Numbered from the stretch's first letter, positions 5,274 to 12,486 are shown. The stretch is 12,486 nucleotides of DNA from an uncultured Bacteroidales bacterium (GCA_937915475.1 CALGIR010000094.1:1-12486), one strand, 5' to 3'. Notes: a model not told the origin generated them from the sequence alone. Program-made: numbers and translations.

Positions 5274-7218
5274 ATAGTTCTATAACACGTATTTCAGTCC
5301 GCCGGTTTAATCCACGACCAACCTCGGTAGCGTTATTGCCAATGGGCATGGTTAAGCCGTACCCCTTCGATGATATTCTATCGGTACCCACACCCTTTTT
5401 AATTAGGAATTGGGCAACTGCCTGTGCCCTATTCTCCGATAAAACTAGATTGTAGCTTGCTAACCCAACATTATCGGTATGACCGCCAACCTCAATCTTC
5501 ATAGTGGGATTAAGTTTTAGCAATTCATGCAGTTTCTCCAATTCTACAAGTGATTGGGATTTTAGCTCGTACGAATCCGTTTCGAAGAAAACATTCCGCA
5601 TCACCATGGTCTCGCCAACCTTAATGGGCACTAACTCAACATCTTTTTGAAATGGATTGGCAGCTGAGTGGATACCCTTTAGGTTAAAATGATCGGAATG
5701 GAACAGGTATCCAGGAGTTGAGACAAAGAAGGCATACTGCCTGTTTGTGGGAATACAGAGAAAAAAACTGCCCTTGACAGTCGATTGGCTCTCCATTAGG
5801 GTCTGATTCTCATCAATATCAACTAGGCTAAATTTAGCCTGCAAAGGCCAACCCGATTTAGCATCGGTTATAGTTCCACTAATATACGATGAGGGGATAG
5901 GCCTAATACTAGCTGGTAGGTCAAAGTAATAAATATCGCGACCTGACTCAGGGTTTATCTCAGAGGAAAAATATGCCTTAGTGCCTTTGGAATTAACGAT
6001 AAGCCCATCCTCATTCATATGCGTATTAATTGGATAGCCCAGATTTACAGGTTCTTCCCAAGTGGTATCGCTAAGCATACGGGTCATAAAAATATCAAGC
6101 CCCCCCATCCCAGCGTGGCCATTGGATGAAAAATAGAGGGTCTGATTATCAAAATGGATAAAAGGCGATTGCTCAAGGTAGGGAGTGTTAATTGTTTCGC
6201 CTAAATTTTCAGGATCGGACCATCTGTGCTCATCAATTTTTGTCGATCGCCAAATATCGAAACTACCAAAGCCTCCCTTCCTGTCGCTCACAAAATAAAG
6301 TGTGGCACCATCGGGTGAGATTGAGGGCTGCTTCTCGCTAGAGTGACTGAGATTGAGTGGCTCTGGAAGCTTAACAGGTCTCCCCCACTGCCCATGTTCC
6401 TTTAGGCTACTTACATAGATATTGCATCGCCCATCGCAAACTGTATAGTACATGGTTTTACCATCGGCCGTAAGTGATTGTGCTCCCTCGTTAAACTGTG
6501 GTGTATTGATTGGAGCTCCAATATTGCGAACTGGTTTCCATTGGCCCTGGTCATCGCGGGTTGTAATAAAAAAATCTTCTTGCCTATTTCCATAGGTTTC
6601 ACCTAAAGTAGGGTCTTTAGGAATATTCACAGTAATTACTAGCGTATTCTCATCAGCCGAAAGACTAGGCCAATAATCGTCCATATTGCTATTTACGTTT
6701 GAACCCAGATTAACTGGAGCAAAGGGAACAGGGTTTTCAATGGCATGAAGTGCAAACTCGCAGCTCTTTAAGCGTAATTCTGCGAGTTTGCGGGTCTCTT
6801 CTTTAATATTATTAAATGTTAAGAAATTTTGGTAATGCACTAGGGCTCTAGAATACTCACCTCTTGCCATGAGCAAATTGCCCACATTGTAATGGGCATG
6901 AGGGAAAAACCCAGGGTTAATTTCAATGGCTCGCTCTGCGGCAACAATAGCGTCCTCGGGTCGTTGAGATACCTGATAAACCTGAGCCAGCATAAGCTGA
7001 GCTTCAATAAACCTGTCGTCATATTTTATGGCTTCAAGTAAAAATTTCTCGGCATTACTATAGTTGAACCTATCGTAGGCTCTTTGCGACTCTTCATACT
7101 TTGCTATGGCTCTTTTATTATTGGTCGTATAATTACGGGGTTGCGCATTAAGTTCTATGCACATAAAAGCCAAAAGGCTAATTAATAAAACATTGCATTT
7201 TAAACTGAATCTTTTCAT
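5272..7218 (-). CDS. Exported TPR / PD40 propeller / OmpA-domain protein (PorE-like)
   Basis: A 648-residue envelope protein. Domains in order: signal peptide (residues 1-25, cleavage probably before Gln26 in LNAQ); TPR-like helices about 36-150 (FNYSNAEKFLLEAIKYDD and following repeats); at least five PD40/WD40-like propeller blades about 180-435, for example SISPDGATLYFVSDRKGG and DNQTLYFSSNGHAGMGGLDI; a carboxypeptidase-regulatory-like domain about 446-515 (SGTITDAKSGWPLQAKF); and a C-terminal OmpA peptidoglycan-binding domain 535-648. The last has GHTDNVG and LVLSENRAQ, with Asp582 and Arg597 spaced as in the diaminopimelate-binding pair of E. coli OmpA. This is the same domain order and length class as PorE of the Porphyromonas type IX secretion system, an outer membrane-associated protein that anchors to peptidoglycan. 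PorE is a lipoprotein, whereas the only Cys near the signal end (Cys20 in AFMC) makes a poor lipobox. Bacteroidota carry several paralogues with this layout, so a secretion role is only suggested. A -7-like TAAATTTG (7238-7245) lies upstream without a matching -33. Confidence 0.85.
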   Translation of the reverse strand: MKRFSLKCNVLLISLLAFMCIELNAQPRNYTTNNKRAIAKYEESQRAYDRFNYSNAEKFLLEAIKYDDRFIEAQLMLAQVYQVSQRPEDAIVAAERAIEINPGFFPHAHYNVGNLLMARGEYSRALVHYQNFLTFNNIKEETRKLAELRLKSCEFALHAIENPVPFAPVNLGSNVNSNMDDYWPSLSADENTLVITVNIPKDPTLGETYGNRQEDFFITTRDDQGQWKPVRNIGAPINTPQFNEGAQSLTADGKTMYYTVCDGRCNIYVSSLKEHGQWGRPVKLPEPLNLSHSSEKQPSISPDGATLYFVSDRKGGFGSFDIWRSTKIDEHRWSDPENLGETINTPYLEQSPFIHFDNQTLYFSSNGHAGMGGLDIFMTRMLSDTTWEEPVNLGYPINTHMNEDGLIVNSKGTKAYFSSEINPESGRDIYYFDLPASIRPIPSSYISGTITDAKSGWPLQAKFSLVDIDENQTLMESQSTVKGSFFLCIPTNRQYAFFVSTPGYLFHSDHFNLKGIHSAANPFQKDVELVPIKVGETMVMRNVFFETDSYELKSQSLVELEKLHELLKLNPTMKIEVGGHTDNVGLASYNLVLSENRAQAVAQFLIKKGVGTDRISSKGYGLTMPIGNNATEVGRGLNRRTEIRVIEL

Positions 7219-7367
7219 ATTTTGCTCTCTATCCCACCAAATTTAACTCAACCCTATCAAACTTTTATACCCTAAAATTAATTATTTTTTGGTTTTTTCT
7301 TGAATATTAAAATGGAAAGGTTAAAAATCTTTTGTTTTTTTGTGTCTGTAATAATTTAACTACAAAA

Positions 7368-7910
7368 ATGACAAAAAAATTCTTAACTGCTTTTCTTGCT
7401 ATGATAATTTCATTAACCGCAACCTCCCAAGTTTTCAACACCGGGCAAACGCTTAAGCCCAAGCACTTCTCTTTGGGAATTGAACCCGCGGTGCAAATTA
7501 AGGGCAGTGGCAATTTTATTCTTTTTCTGCATGGTGGTGCTGGTATTACTAATGGCATCGACCTTGGCCTTACCCTTGGTGTATTAGGCCCTAGCAACTA
7601 TTTTGGTGCCAATATTGAATTTGCTATTACCAGGCTTCTTTCAGTGGCTGTTGGGGCGCACAACTCTAACATATTTGGCATTGATGCTACTCTCAACGCC
7701 ACCTTCCCCATAAGAAAAGATGTTAATATTTTTACTGGTGCCGATATTGATATCGACTTCCCTAAAAACAAAACTCAGTTACTTCTTTGGTTACCTATTG
7801 GCGTTGAGGTTGGTTTGCGTAACAATGTTAGTTTTATTTTTGAAGCCGAAATTGGCCTTACCGACCCTGCTGGCAGCCTGATTGGAGGTGGCCTTAACTT
7901 CTACTTTTAG
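7368..7910 (+). CDS. Predicted small outer membrane beta-barrel protein, unknown function
   Basis: I do not recognise a named family. The 180-residue product begins with a signal peptide MTKKFLTAFLAMIISLTATSQ and then shows alternating hydrophobic and polar stretches rich in Gly, typical of beta strands: FSLGIEPAVQIKG, GIDLGLTLGVLG, FGANIEFAI, LLSVAVGAH, NIFTGADIDIDF, LLWLPIGVEVGL, VSFIFEAEIGL. It ends GGGLNFYF with a C-terminal Phe, the usual signal for barrel insertion. Together these suggest an eight-stranded or similar barrel in the outer membrane. The ATG at 7368 is preferred to an upstream TTG (7332) because it begins exactly at the signal peptide. The gene is divergent from the OmpA-domain gene, 149 bases away, and is followed by a long gap, so it is probably a single-gene transcript. 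Confidence 0.8.
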   Translation: MTKKFLTAFLAMIISLTATSQVFNTGQTLKPKHFSLGIEPAVQIKGSGNFILFLHGGAGITNGIDLGLTLGVLGPSNYFGANIEFAITRLLSVAVGAHNSNIFGIDATLNATFPIRKDVNIFTGADIDIDFPKNKTQLLLWLPIGVEVGLRNNVSFIFEAEIGLTDPAGSLIGGGLNFYF

Positions 7911-8359
7911 CCAATCTCCTTTTCAACTTTACGAAACGATAATATTAGGTTCCCCGTTTTTTCACTAAAAGATCATCATTGTTTAACAAAGCCTAAGGTT
8001 TCCTTCCAAAACCTGTTATTCTATGCGTAACGCTGTTAATTGCAATCCGCAAGTAAACGAAAAATCGACCTGCAAGCGGTAATTTCCCCGTCCCAATAGA
8101 TTGTGCCTTTTAAACAGATTACCTCACCCAACACAAAACCACGGATTTACTGTTTTTATTTATCAATATATATACCGCGATAAATATGAATAAAATAACC
8201 ACATAATGTAAATTATACAACTTAACTTGCATACTGAAAAAGGTTAATTTACTTATTCCAGATTAACAGAAGGAACGAGAACAGAAACCCTAATATTAAG
8301 ATACATTTATTGATTAAATACAATTAGCACATAATCAACAAACTACTAATTCAAAAAGA
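7911..8359. other. 449-base gene-free AT-rich gap
   Basis: I find no protein gene, tRNA or known riboswitch here. There is an 8-base inverted repeat TATTTATC (8157-8164) with GATAAATA (8179-8186), and a 6-base-pair hairpin AGGTTT/AAACCT with a short loop near 7995-8013 that could end the preceding gene but lacks a T run. No full TTTG-N20-TAnnTTTG promoter is visible for the serine dehydratase gene; TACATTTA near 8302 is a partial -7 match only. The gap is long compared with others in the window. Confidence 0.6.
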
Positions 8360-10522
8360 ATGGAACAAACCATAAACACACCAGTAAACATATCAATCGA
8401 CAATTGCTTTCAAGAATCAGAAATAGGGTACTGCATTGATATTGTTGAGGAGCGTATTGCAAACAAGCAAACCCAAAAGTCCTTTAGGCATAAGGAAGAA
8501 CTAGAGGAGTGTATTCTTCACGAATTTAATCACTCCAAATTAGAAAAAACACTTTTATCGCTAAAGCCCTATAAATATCAACCTTATAGCCTATATCGTA
8601 TCATTAGTAACAGAGAGAATAACTATATGCTAACCGTTTTTTACAATGATATAACATCGGTTAGCCATGCAAAGGTTAGTCTCCCCGACATTAAGGATAA
8701 TATTGCTGAAATGAAGAACGGTGGGAAGAGTTTCATATTCCAGGCAGAAACCGGCAACAAAACATCCATTGTTATTAAAAATATAAATTCGGCAAAAGGT
8801 ACGGTTATACGCAATATTATTGAAACATTCCAAAGACACAACATCTTCCCAGAGTACATGGAACTTTGGTACATAAAGGAGCGCGACAAGAAAGTTAAAT
8901 CGCTCTACATCATTAACTGTACCATAGAAAAAGTTATTAGTAAGGCAGATATTCAATCGCTGCAGGACGATTTTGAACGTTATCTACATCAATACATAAA
9001 ACCAATGAGCGTGTTCGATATTGTAGGGCCATCAATGGTAGGGCCATCGAGTTCGCACACTGCAGGAGCCAATAAAATAGGACATATTGCTCGCAATATT
9101 ATTATTGCAAAAACAAAATTTGATGCGCAAAAAATTAAATCCGTTGAAGTCCGGCTATTGGCCTCGTTCCGCGACACAGGCCCTGGTCACTATACCCCGT
9201 CGGCAATTGGAGGCGGATTATGGGGACTTGCTCCCGATCACCCCCAAATGTTACAGCATGGTGACCCTGCTTTCCTTTCTAAAAACGGAATTGACCTAGA
9301 AGGAACCGTCGTCTCCTTTTCAGGGTATAAAAAAGGCCTGATTGAGGAAGAAGCCAAGTATAAAAATGAAAATAATAATAACATTGCAGAGATAGTTGTA
9401 TACACTGAATCGGACAAATACACCATTACAGGATTCTCCATTGGTGGAGGGAATGTTGAAATTAGATATTTGAATACCAGACTAGCAACACCCCTTACTG
9501 GGAAAGAAGAATTCTACTATCACAATGGAGATATACTAAAGCCATCCGACGCAAAGAAAGTTGAAAACGCAGTACTAATTCCTGCCATTGCGAAAATATC
9601 TGCAAAGGCCAAACCAGACTATAGTACACCATTCAACTCATTTGAGGAACTTGACGACTACCTCTACAAAGAGAAGAAAAACTTAATAGATGTTGTTTTA
9701 GAAGTAGAGTCGAAACTACAAGGAACTAGCTCCGAGGAAACACTAATAAGGGCTGCTGAATACTGGCGGATAATGAAAGCATCAGTTAAGAAGGGAATAA
9801 AGAGCAAAAAACTTTCACTGTTAAAGCTAACCGGAAAGGATGCTTCCAGAATCAATAAGTTTGTTAAAAAGAACTCGCTTTTTGATAATATCTACGGTAG
9901 AGCAGCAGCCTACGCTGTAGCAGTGAACGAAGTAAACGCAAAGTGTGGGGTAATTGTGGCCTGTCCCACTGCTGGGTCATGCGGAATTCTACCTGGTGTA
10001 ATTCAGGCTTACTCTGAAATTGTAAAACCCGATAGGAAAAAGATACTTGAGTCAATCCTAGTATCAGGATTTCTCGGGATGATACTCTTTAATGATGTAA
10101 CCACCGCCGGTGCCGATTATGGTTGCCAGGCAGAGGTTGGAACTGGTGCAGCTATGGCAGCAGCAGCGCTTACATACCTAGAAAACGGCAGTTCACAAGA
10201 AATAATTCAAGCATTTATTTTGGCAATAAAGAACTCCTTGGGATTAATTTGTGACCCCGTTGCCGGCCTAGTTGAAGTTCCTTGTGTTAAGCGTAACGGT
10301 GTTTTTGCATCGGTAGCCATTAGTGCATCGTTAATGGCTTTGAGTGGAGTTAGGTCGTTCGTTTCGCCCGACGAGGTTATACTCACTATGAAAGAGGTAG
10401 GCGATAAGCTGCATCATGATTATAAGGAAACTGCCGGTGGCGGCTTAGCTAAAACTCGCGATGGGAAAGCAGTGGACAGAGCCTTTGAGTCGGAAGTAAA
10501 AAGATTTTTTGGGGAGAATTAA
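8360..10522 (+). CDS. L-serine dehydratase, iron-sulfur type, single chain with an unusual N-terminal extension
   Basis: L-serine ammonia-lyase of the [4Fe-4S] class, which converts L-serine to pyruvate and ammonia in the cytoplasm. The 720 residues divide into an unrecognised N-terminal region (1-215), a beta-subunit-like domain (216 to about 375, starting SVFDIVGPSMVGPSSSHTAG and containing FRDTGPGHYTPSAIGGG and FSIGGGNVEI), a linker (about 376-455), and the catalytic alpha domain (about 456-715) with NEVNAKCGVIVACPTAGSCG. The cluster ligands are present: Cys589 in YGCQAEVG, Cys631 in CDPVAG and Cys642 in VEVPC. Their spacing (42 and 11) equals that of Cys343, Cys385 and Cys396 in the Legionella enzyme. 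No C-terminal Cys exists to act as a plugging ligand. Known single-chain enzymes have about 400-460 residues and two-chain ones place an ACT domain after the beta domain; here that place lacks one, while residues about 134-212 look ACT-like. The ATG at 8360 is the first in frame; a shorter start at Met216 (9005) would give a conventional enzyme, but the upstream frame is open and protein-like. Confidence 0.92.
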   Translation: MEQTINTPVNISIDNCFQESEIGYCIDIVEERIANKQTQKSFRHKEELEECILHEFNHSKLEKTLLSLKPYKYQPYSLYRIISNRENNYMLTVFYNDITSVSHAKVSLPDIKDNIAEMKNGGKSFIFQAETGNKTSIVIKNINSAKGTVIRNIIETFQRHNIFPEYMELWYIKERDKKVKSLYIINCTIEKVISKADIQSLQDDFERYLHQYIKPMSVFDIVGPSMVGPSSSHTAGANKIGHIARNIIIAKTKFDAQKIKSVEVRLLASFRDTGPGHYTPSAIGGGLWGLAPDHPQMLQHGDPAFLSKNGIDLEGTVVSFSGYKKGLIEEEAKYKNENNNNIAEIVVYTESDKYTITGFSIGGGNVEIRYLNTRLATPLTGKEEFYYHNGDILKPSDAKKVENAVLIPAIAKISAKAKPDYSTPFNSFEELDDYLYKEKKNLIDVVLEVESKLQGTSSEETLIRAAEYWRIMKASVKKGIKSKKLSLLKLTGKDASRINKFVKKNSLFDNIYGRAAAYAVAVNEVNAKCGVIVACPTAGSCGILPGVIQAYSEIVKPDRKKILESILVSGFLGMILFNDVTTAGADYGCQAEVGTGAAMAAAALTYLENGSSQEIIQAFILAIKNSLGLICDPVAGLVEVPCVKRNGVFASVAISASLMALSGVRSFVSPDEVILTMKEVGDKLHHDYKETAGGGLAKTRDGKAVDRAFESEVKRFFGEN

Positions 10523-10530
10523 TTGGTTTT

Positions 10531-10569
10531 GGTTTGCTATTAGTTTTCATAAAAAGTTGATAGCAAACC
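10531..10569 (+). terminator. Inverted repeat after the serine dehydratase gene
   Basis: GGTTTGCTAT (10531-10540) and ATAGCAAACC (10560-10569) form a perfect 10-base-pair stem with a 19-base loop, starting eight bases after the stop codon. No T run follows on either strand, so it may be a transcript-end stabilising hairpin or Rho-linked structure and not a classical intrinsic terminator. Confidence 0.45.
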
Positions 10570-10616
10570 CTCCCACAAAACACATCCACCAAATCGCTGA
10601 AAAATCAAAGGAAACA

Positions 10617-10733
10617 ATGCATGTTTGCGCTTTGAGAAATATCTATAGTTTGAGATTGCAAGAACCTGTGGCCATACCATTACAAGTTGGCCTTAAAGCC
10701 AATGACGAAATAACTTTTACTATACGATATTAA
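10617..10733 (+). CDS. Doubtful 38-residue open frame, possibly a gene remnant
   Basis: A short frame starting MHVCALRNIYSLRLQEPVAI and ending NDEITFTIRY. An AAAGGA sits a few bases before the ATG, and the second half has a strand-like pattern of a beta-rich protein C-terminus (AIPLQVGLKANDEITFTIRY). The frame is open upstream through the end of the serine dehydratase gene. It stops one base before the convergent stop codon of the next gene. I recognise no family. It may be a real small protein, the tail of a decayed gene, or chance. Confidence 0.22.
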   Translation: MHVCALRNIYSLRLQEPVAIPLQVGLKANDEITFTIRY

Positions 10734-10734
10734 A

Positions 10735-11325
10735 CTAGATTGTGAAATTGACCCTTAACATTGGGTTTTGCGGATAAGGAGAAAAGCTACTTTTCGAAAC
10801 CTCCCAAAGTAGCATAATATTTAGTGCTGCTTTCTCTCCAAGGCGCTGCCTGTAGCCAAACCCAATAAGGTACAGTTCAACCCATGCTTTACCCTGCGAT
10901 GAGGTTGTGAAGGGGTTAATCCTCTGCCTATCGATAAGCAATCGCTCATACTCCGCATGAAACAGAATTCCCCCTTTAATATTCACAGGCAATACCTTAC
11001 TAAAATCGGGAATTGGAACAATTTGAGAAAATGCAGATGCACCCCAAATATGCGTTCGGTATGGGCTACTTGGCCCTCCAACTACGTATCCTTTATGACT
11101 ATAGTAAGAATATCTTCCCCCAATGCCTAGCGACCACTGCGGAATAATCCATATACCTGCAACTGGCACAATATCAATTTGAGTAACATGACCCACGGAT
11201 AATCCAAGGGATCCCCCAAAAAATAACTTTTCAGAGAATCTTTTGGGCTCACTCCGTTCTTGTCCATTAGCAAGCAATGCCATAAACAAAACAATAATTA
11301 GCATTAGTTTTCTGGAAATATTCAT
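10735..11325 (-). CDS. Predicted outer membrane beta-barrel protein, unknown function
   Basis: The 196-residue product has a signal peptide (MNISRKLMLIIVLFMALLANGQ) and then strand-like segments: KLFFGGSLGLSVGHVTQIDI, AGIWIIPQWSLGIGGRYSYY, IKGGILFHAEYERLL, AWVELYLIGFGYRQRLGEKA and ALNIMLLWEV, ending NPMLRVNFTI. The pattern of GxG turns, aromatic girdles and a hydrophobic last strand is that of a small outer membrane barrel found widely as a hypothetical protein in Bacteroidota; I cannot give a function. The ATG at 11325 is immediately followed by the signal sequence. No Shine-Dalgarno is present. The gene converges on the serine dehydratase gene and is divergent from the short-chain dehydrogenase, 219 bases away. 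It is not obviously homologous to the other small barrel protein in this window (7368-7910). Confidence 0.82.
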   Translation of the reverse strand: MNISRKLMLIIVLFMALLANGQERSEPKRFSEKLFFGGSLGLSVGHVTQIDIVPVAGIWIIPQWSLGIGGRYSYYSHKGYVVGGPSSPYRTHIWGASAFSQIVPIPDFSKVLPVNIKGGILFHAEYERLLIDRQRINPFTTSSQGKAWVELYLIGFGYRQRLGEKAALNIMLLWEVSKSSFSPYPQNPMLRVNFTI

Positions 11326-11407
11326 TACGGGAAATATTTAAAATGTAAAAAATATTCTATCTTAGAAATAATATCTTTGCTTAGATTTAACAAGGCTTAT
11401 TACTAAT

Positions 11408-11541
11408 GCACCATTATTAAATGATGCCTATACTAAACATATATGGAATGATATTTGTTGGGATTTACAGCTAAATTCCATATGTTTTAATCTAACAGCA
11501 ATCTGTAAATATAACAATATCAGATTGATATTAAAGACCAA
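11408..11541 (+). repeat. Cluster of overlapping inverted repeats ahead of the short-chain dehydrogenase
   Basis: Four dyads lie in this non-coding stretch. GCACCAT (11408-11414) pairs with ATGATGC (11421-11427) with one mismatch. The 15-base arm at 11435-11449 pairs with ATTCCATATGTTT (11475-11487) with a two-base bulge. ATTTACAG (11463-11470) pairs with CTGTAAAT (11503-11510). AATATC and GATATT form a hairpin around 11516-11534. The second and third are interleaved, so both cannot form as simple nested hairpins. A -7-like TATCTTTG lies upstream at 11372-11379. Confidence 0.55.
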
Positions 11542-11544
11542 ACT

Positions 11545-12252
11545 ATGAACATTATAATTACAGGAGCGTCGAGTGGCATTGGCTTCGAACTAGCCAAACG
11601 CTTTGCAGAAATAGGAAACCACAATATACTGGCCCTTTCGCGAAATGCCAAAAAATTAAAGGATTTGAAAAACGCATGCATTAGAAAAAATGTTGAGGCG
11701 CACCTCTATCCAATTCCTTTTGATCTATCTGCAAAAGAACCATTTGAGGATACTTTAATACCCATTATTAAACAGTATGTGCAAAATATTGATATTGTAA
11801 TTAACAATGCTGGGCACTTGGTTAATGCGCCGTTTCATAATTTATCGAGCACTGAAATAGCGACAATGATAGATGTAAACTTTACCGGTCCGGTAAAACT
11901 AATCAAAGCCTTAATGCCCATATTGAATGCTAAAGCGCATGTTGTAAATATAAGCAGCATGGGTGGCTTTCAGGGTAGCGTTAAGTTTCCTGGACTTTCG
12001 GTTTACTCTTCTACTAAGGCTGCCATTGCCTGCCTAACCGAGTGTTTAGCCGAAGAATATAAGGATATTGATATCAGTTTTAACTGTCTTGCTCTAGGAT
12101 CAGTACAAACCGAAATGCTCGCAAAAGCATTTCCCAACTACAACGCACCTGTTATGCCAAGTGAAATGGCCAACTTTATTACTGATTTTGCCTTAAATGG
12201 CAGTAAGTACTTTAACGGTCAAGTTATTCCAGTATCGTTATCAACCCCATAA
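11545..12252 (+). CDS. Short-chain dehydrogenase/reductase (SDR family)
   Basis: A 235-residue NAD(P)-dependent oxidoreductase of the classical SDR family. It has the nucleotide-binding TGASSGIG (residues 6-13), the structural NNAG (87-90), Asn112 in IDVNFTGP, the serine pair in VNISSMGG (Ser137/Ser138), and the catalytic Tyr154 and Lys158 in VYSSTKAA, so all residues of the Asn-Ser-Tyr-Lys tetrad are present. The loop between the Ser and Tyr (GGFQGSVKFPGLS) is about three residues longer than the standard spacing. The Arg34 after strand two (LSRNAKK) suggests NADP(H) preference, which is inferred. Substrate is unknown. No Shine-Dalgarno precedes the ATG. Only 18 bases separate its stop from the following ankyrin-repeat gene on the same strand, so the two are likely co-transcribed. 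Confidence 0.92.
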   Translation: MNIIITGASSGIGFELAKRFAEIGNHNILALSRNAKKLKDLKNACIRKNVEAHLYPIPFDLSAKEPFEDTLIPIIKQYVQNIDIVINNAGHLVNAPFHNLSSTEIATMIDVNFTGPVKLIKALMPILNAKAHVVNISSMGGFQGSVKFPGLSVYSSTKAAIACLTECLAEEYKDIDISFNCLALGSVQTEMLAKAFPNYNAPVMPSEMANFITDFALNGSKYFNGQVIPVSLSTP

Positions 12253-12270
12253 ACACTTAGTACTGTTAAA

Positions 12271-12486
12271 ATGAATTACTATTCTAGACTACTTATCGTA
12301 CTATTTCAGTTATTAGGACTAGTGGCCATTGGGCAAGAGAAAATTAACAGCGATATTTTACAGATACTACAAGAAAACTTAGATTCTCAGCTTTTAGTTC
12401 AAGCCGATTCAGGTAATATTAAAGATGTAGGGAGATTGATTGACGTTGGTGCAAATCCCAACGCAACCTCATGGGATGGAACAACA
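12271..12486 (+). CDS. Exported ankyrin-repeat protein, N-terminal part (runs off the right edge)
   Basis: An open frame of 72 codons with no stop before the window ends. It begins with a signal peptide, MNYYSRLLIVLFQLLGLVAI followed by GQ, so the product is exported. After a helical spacer (INSDILQILQENLDSQLL) it shows the start of an ankyrin repeat: ADSGNIKDVGRLIDVGANPN, then ATSWDGTT, matching the helix-loop-helix and the beta-hairpin Asp-Gly-Thr-Thr of the repeat. Ankyrin repeats are protein-binding scaffolds; the partner is unknown. The gene starts 18 bases after the dehydrogenase stop and probably shares its transcript. The number of repeats and any further domain lie outside the window. 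Confidence 0.8.
   Translation, partial: MNYYSRLLIVLFQLLGLVAIGQEKINSDILQILQENLDSQLLVQADSGNIKDVGRLIDVGANPNATSWDGTT

Noticed and set aside
7159..7161. Lipoprotein attachment Cys (Cys20) in the OmpA-domain protein
   Set aside because: The preceding residues AFM do not fit a lipobox, while a normal cleavage site before Gln26 (LNAQ) is present.
7307..7597. Minus-strand open frame across the start of the small barrel gene
   Set aside because: Pro/Arg-rich shadow translation opposite a signal-peptide-bearing gene.
8630..9441. Minus-strand open frames within the serine dehydratase gene
   Set aside because: They overlap a clear coding frame with family motifs and have no plausible product.

Overview
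The window looks like chromosomal DNA of a member of the Bacteroidota, probably class Bacteroidia. Three things point there. The block rpsU, tyrosine recombinase, hpf, four tRNA genes, tuf is typical of that phylum. Two promoters match the Bacteroidota form (TTTG, 20 bases, TAnnTTTG). Most start codons lack a Shine-Dalgarno sequence, and exported proteins carry signal peptides ending in Gln just after the cleavage site. The DNA is moderately AT-rich. I see no insertion sequence, phage gene, CRISPR array or rRNA.

Positions 1-2494 are translation genes, all on the minus strand. A promoter at 2463-2494 starts rpsU (bS21), then xerC/D, then hpf, with a hairpin between rpsU and xerC and a terminator at 840-902. 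A second promoter at 790-821 starts tRNA-Thr(TGT), tRNA-Tyr(GTA), tRNA-Gly(TCC), tRNA-Thr(GGT) and then tuf, which runs off the left edge. The tRNA order equals the thrU-tyrU-glyT-thrT-tufB order of E. coli.

Positions 2559-7218, also minus strand, hold envelope and redox genes: an Omp85 (BamA/TamA-type) outer membrane protein, an NfsA/FRP-type nitroreductase, and a TPR / PD40 propeller / regulatory-like / OmpA protein with the architecture of PorE of the type IX secretion system. A clear terminator lies directly in front of the Omp85 start codon.

Positions 7368-12486 are mixed. A small predicted beta-barrel protein (plus) is followed by a 449-base gap and then a 720-residue iron-sulfur L-serine dehydratase (plus). 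That enzyme carries an unusual N-terminal extension of about 215 residues. A second predicted barrel protein (minus) converges on it. Last come a short-chain dehydrogenase and the start of an exported ankyrin-repeat protein, closely spaced on the plus strand and cut by the right edge.

The most notable observations are the serine dehydratase with an apparently relocated ACT-like region, the only strong Shine-Dalgarno of the window sitting on the ribosome-hibernation gene hpf, the terminator abutting the Omp85 start, and a cluster of overlapping inverted repeats ahead of the short-chain dehydrogenase.
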